DNA of 8,360 bases. Origin: CAYPOY01 sp964412395 (GTDB lineage: Bacteria > Chloroflexota > Anaerolineae > B4-G1). Under the pieces are notes generated by a model. It was given only the letters and a program-made list of their open reading frames with translations. It was not told the DNA's origin and made no database searches. This document shows, one piece after another, positions 6,889-8,360 of the stretch. The stretch's first letter is position 1; each line of letters starts with the position of its first letter. The stretch spans positions 1 through 8,360 of the forward strand of contig CAYPOY010000232.1 in the NCBI GenBank assembly GCA_964412395.1, written 5' to 3'. The translations under genes were made by a program, and so were the position numbers.

Positions 6889-7142
6889 CCTGAGTAGTTA
6901 CATTTTCCGTATTGTTTTGCCTGGCCTGAATATGACAACGAATCAGGAGGATTAACCAAATCAGTAATCGCGCTTTATGCAGTTCCAGGCGTCTCTTTGC
7001 CTCGTTTATGCCGTGCAAAGTGGTTCAAAGGAGGACAAAATCACCGCCGAATTTACGTCACAGTTGTGAGCGTGACCATTCGTTTAATCCTCTCTATTCG
7101 ATGTCATATTTTGCCGGTAAGTTATTCTTTTATGGACCCAAA
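6889..7142. other. AT-richer spacer with a diverged 27-base inverted repeat, no convincing gene
   Basis: This stretch has visibly lower GC than the neighbouring genes. Positions 6929-6955 and 7084-7110 form an inverted repeat with 23 of 27 matches, starting AATATGACA and ending GAGGATTAA. A small palindrome TCACA-GT-TGTGA lies at 7058-7069. A ribosome-like AAAGGAGG at 7027-7034 has no ATG, GTG or TTG at a proper distance. The segment is bounded by the two 34-base direct repeats 6855-6888 and 7139-7172. Short open frames across it run through the repeats and do not look coding. Confidence 0.6.
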
Positions 7143-7234
7143 GGGCTCGGTCGGGAGACCTTCGCCCATCAGGAATTTATGAGAAGAAGGCCTCGCCCTC
7201 ATTCGCCGAAGGTCTCTGACCGAGGCACAAAGGG
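7143..7234. repeat. Hairpin repeat B upstream of the GAF gene (R and F elements in swapped order)
   Basis: R (7143-7172) matches the copy at 6859-6888 with one difference. F (7205-7234) matches the copy at 6832-6861 with one difference. Here R comes first and the two are 32 bases apart, so the stem GAGACCTTCG (7155-7164) with CGAAGGTCTC (7207-7216) encloses a 42-base loop. F ends 25 bases before the start codon of the GAF gene, so any transcript entering from the left would carry this structure in its leader. Confidence 0.8.
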
Positions 7235-7259
7235 GGTAGGCGTCGGTAGGCATTGGTAA

Positions 7260-8360
7260 ATGAGTCAGACCACTGGATTCGACCAGGAGTTACTGGAAAT
7301 CTACGGCGAGTTGAACCGTGACCGGCTGATGGAGCTGGTCGTGCGCCATGCCCGCGACCGGCTCGGCGCTGGTGGCTCTTCCATCTTCCTGCGCGACGGC
7401 ATCACCGGCCGCTACGTCATGCGCGGCACCACCGGCCTCCTGGAGAGTGCAGAGATGCCCGCCACACGGGTAGAGTATGAACCCGGGGAGGGATTGACCG
7501 GCTGGATCGCCGAGCACGGCCGGCCGCTGCGCATCGCCAACGTCAGGGACAACGAGGAATTGCGGCGCATTGCCAAAGACCTGGTCTGGAGCAAAAAGTA
7601 CTCCGAGATCAGCGCCCAACCGGGCCAGGCTTACATGGGGGTGCCGATCCTTTCCAGGGACAGGACTACCGTGCTCGGTGTGTTGCGGGTCTCCGGGAAG
7701 GCGGAAGGGGGGCAGTTCGACGCACAGGATGAGGCATTGTTGAGCCATGTGGCCGTGATGGTGAACATTGCCATCGAGAATTCGCAGCGCTACGAGCGGG
7801 AGAAACGCCGTGCTCGCTACTTTCGGCTGCTGTTGGACATCAGCAGCAAGTTGGACCCACGACGTTCCATCGCCGAGATGCTCCAGACCGTAGTGGACCA
7901 GGTCAGGGAGGGCTTCCGCACCGAGGCCTGCCAGATCTACCTGCGGGCTGAGGAGGATATCCACCAGGTGGTGCTGCAGGCCGCCAGCGGCCTCCCCGGA
8001 GCGCTGATCGGCAAACTGACGTGCGTGGCAGGGGAGGGACTGACGGGCCACATCGTCCGCACTGGAACAGCCATCCAGATACGCGAGGCTGCCGCGTTGC
8101 GGGATTGGAACGATCCCCACGTTGCAGAGGTCGCCTTACATCTCCCCTCCGGCGTCTATCGCTCCTTCCTCGGCGTCCCCCTGCGATTGGGTGACGAGGT
8201 CCTTGGTACCCTGGAGTTGATCAACAAGATTCCCAGTGCCCCGGGCCACCGCGACTGGTTCACTGGCGACGACGAAGAATACCTGCGCCTGCTCTCTACG
8301 GCCATCTGCGGCGTGCTGGAGGGGGCTCGCTATCTCAAGACCCTGAGCGACGTAGGGGTG
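7260..8360 (+). CDS. Tandem GAF-domain sensor protein (partial, C-terminus outside window)
   Basis: The ATG at 7260-7262 is directly preceded by an in-frame TAA (7257-7259), so the protein cannot start further upstream; a weak GGTAGG (7245-7250) lies nine bases before it. The visible 367 residues hold two GAF domains, at about 18-175 and 195-358, each with the typical GEGLTGWI or GEGLTGHI turn and a GVPI or GVPL strand. A helical linker (ENSQRYEREKRRARYFRLL) joins them and probably carries signal as a coiled coil. The second GAF has a full NK-Xn-F-X3-DE motif (Asn322, Lys323, Phe334, Asp338, Glu339). The first has GK instead of NK, then F-X3-DE (Phe153, Asp157, Glu158). The motif is known from cyclic-nucleotide GAFs but is also widespread in bacterial GAFs with other or no ligands. 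No membrane segment or signal peptide is seen. The missing C-terminus would be the output: histidine kinase, cyclase, diguanylate cyclase or phosphatase. Confidence 0.9.
   Translation, partial: MSQTTGFDQELLEIYGELNRDRLMELVVRHARDRLGAGGSSIFLRDGITGRYVMRGTTGLLESAEMPATRVEYEPGEGLTGWIAEHGRPLRIANVRDNEELRRIAKDLVWSKKYSEISAQPGQAYMGVPILSRDRTTVLGVLRVSGKAEGGQFDAQDEALLSHVAVMVNIAIENSQRYEREKRRARYFRLLLDISSKLDPRRSIAEMLQTVVDQVREGFRTEACQIYLRAEEDIHQVVLQAASGLPGALIGKLTCVAGEGLTGHIVRTGTAIQIREAAALRDWNDPHVAEVALHLPSGVYRSFLGVPLRLGDEVLGTLELINKIPSAPGHRDWFTGDDEEYLRLLSTAICGVLEGARYLKTLSDVGV

Noticed and set aside
7027..7040. AAAGGAGG as a ribosome site for a gene in the spacer
   Set aside because: No ATG, GTG or TTG follows at a usable distance, and the downstream sequence does not show coding character.
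6797..7259. Short frames (61-83 codons) in the spacer between hppA and the GAF gene
   Set aside because: They cover the F/R repeats and the 27-base inverted repeat, lack proper ribosome sites, and share peptides only because the DNA is repeated.
7290..8120. A 276-codon minus-strand frame
   Set aside because: It is antisense to the GAF protein, whose plus frame has two clear GAF domains; no independent start signals or recognisable motifs.

Overview
The window is GC-rich and looks like a chromosomal segment of a Chloroflexota-type bacterium (Anaerolineae, Caldilineae or Thermoflexia relatives). The grounds are indirect: a very large CHAT/STAND/TPR protein, a K+-independent type membrane pyrophosphatase, a multi-GAF sensor, and intergenic spaces packed with palindromic repeats. 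The phylum call is an inference from gene content and style, not a database match.

Left block (1-4353, all on the minus strand, read right to left). A well-formed promoter (4325-4353) drives a tight three-gene set: a 96-residue winged-helix protein (4008-4298); a 216-residue protein with three predicted membrane helices and a helical cytoplasmic tail (3349-3999); and a giant protein whose reading frame stays open from about 3382 to the left edge of the window. The giant protein combines a CHAT caspase-like protease with an intact His/Cys pair, an NB-ARC-type STAND ATPase with Walker A and B motifs, and 40-residue TPR repeats. Its end lies outside the window. The layout (small DNA-binding protein, membrane protein, protease-switch-repeat receptor) resembles an NLR-like conflict or signalling cassette. 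I read it as a candidate system of this kind; no function is proven.

Middle (4354-4665). The divergent spacer holds a chain of four hairpins, two of them enclosed by an outer stem, and then the promoter of the rightward gene. Right of it (4666-6792, plus strand) is hppA, a full-length proton-pumping membrane pyrophosphatase with its active-site residues intact and Lys460/Thr463, the signature of K+-independent enzymes.

Right block (6793-8360). A 467-base spacer carries no convincing gene. It contains two copies each of two 30-base elements that are inverted complements of each other, plus a separate diverged 27-base inverted repeat. After it comes the start of a plus-strand sensor protein with two GAF domains, cut by the window end.

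Two points stand out. The first is the three-gene CHAT/STAND cassette. The second is an in-frame minisatellite: about eight 7-base units, flanked by a 33-base direct repeat, inserted inside the ATPase domain of the CHAT protein.
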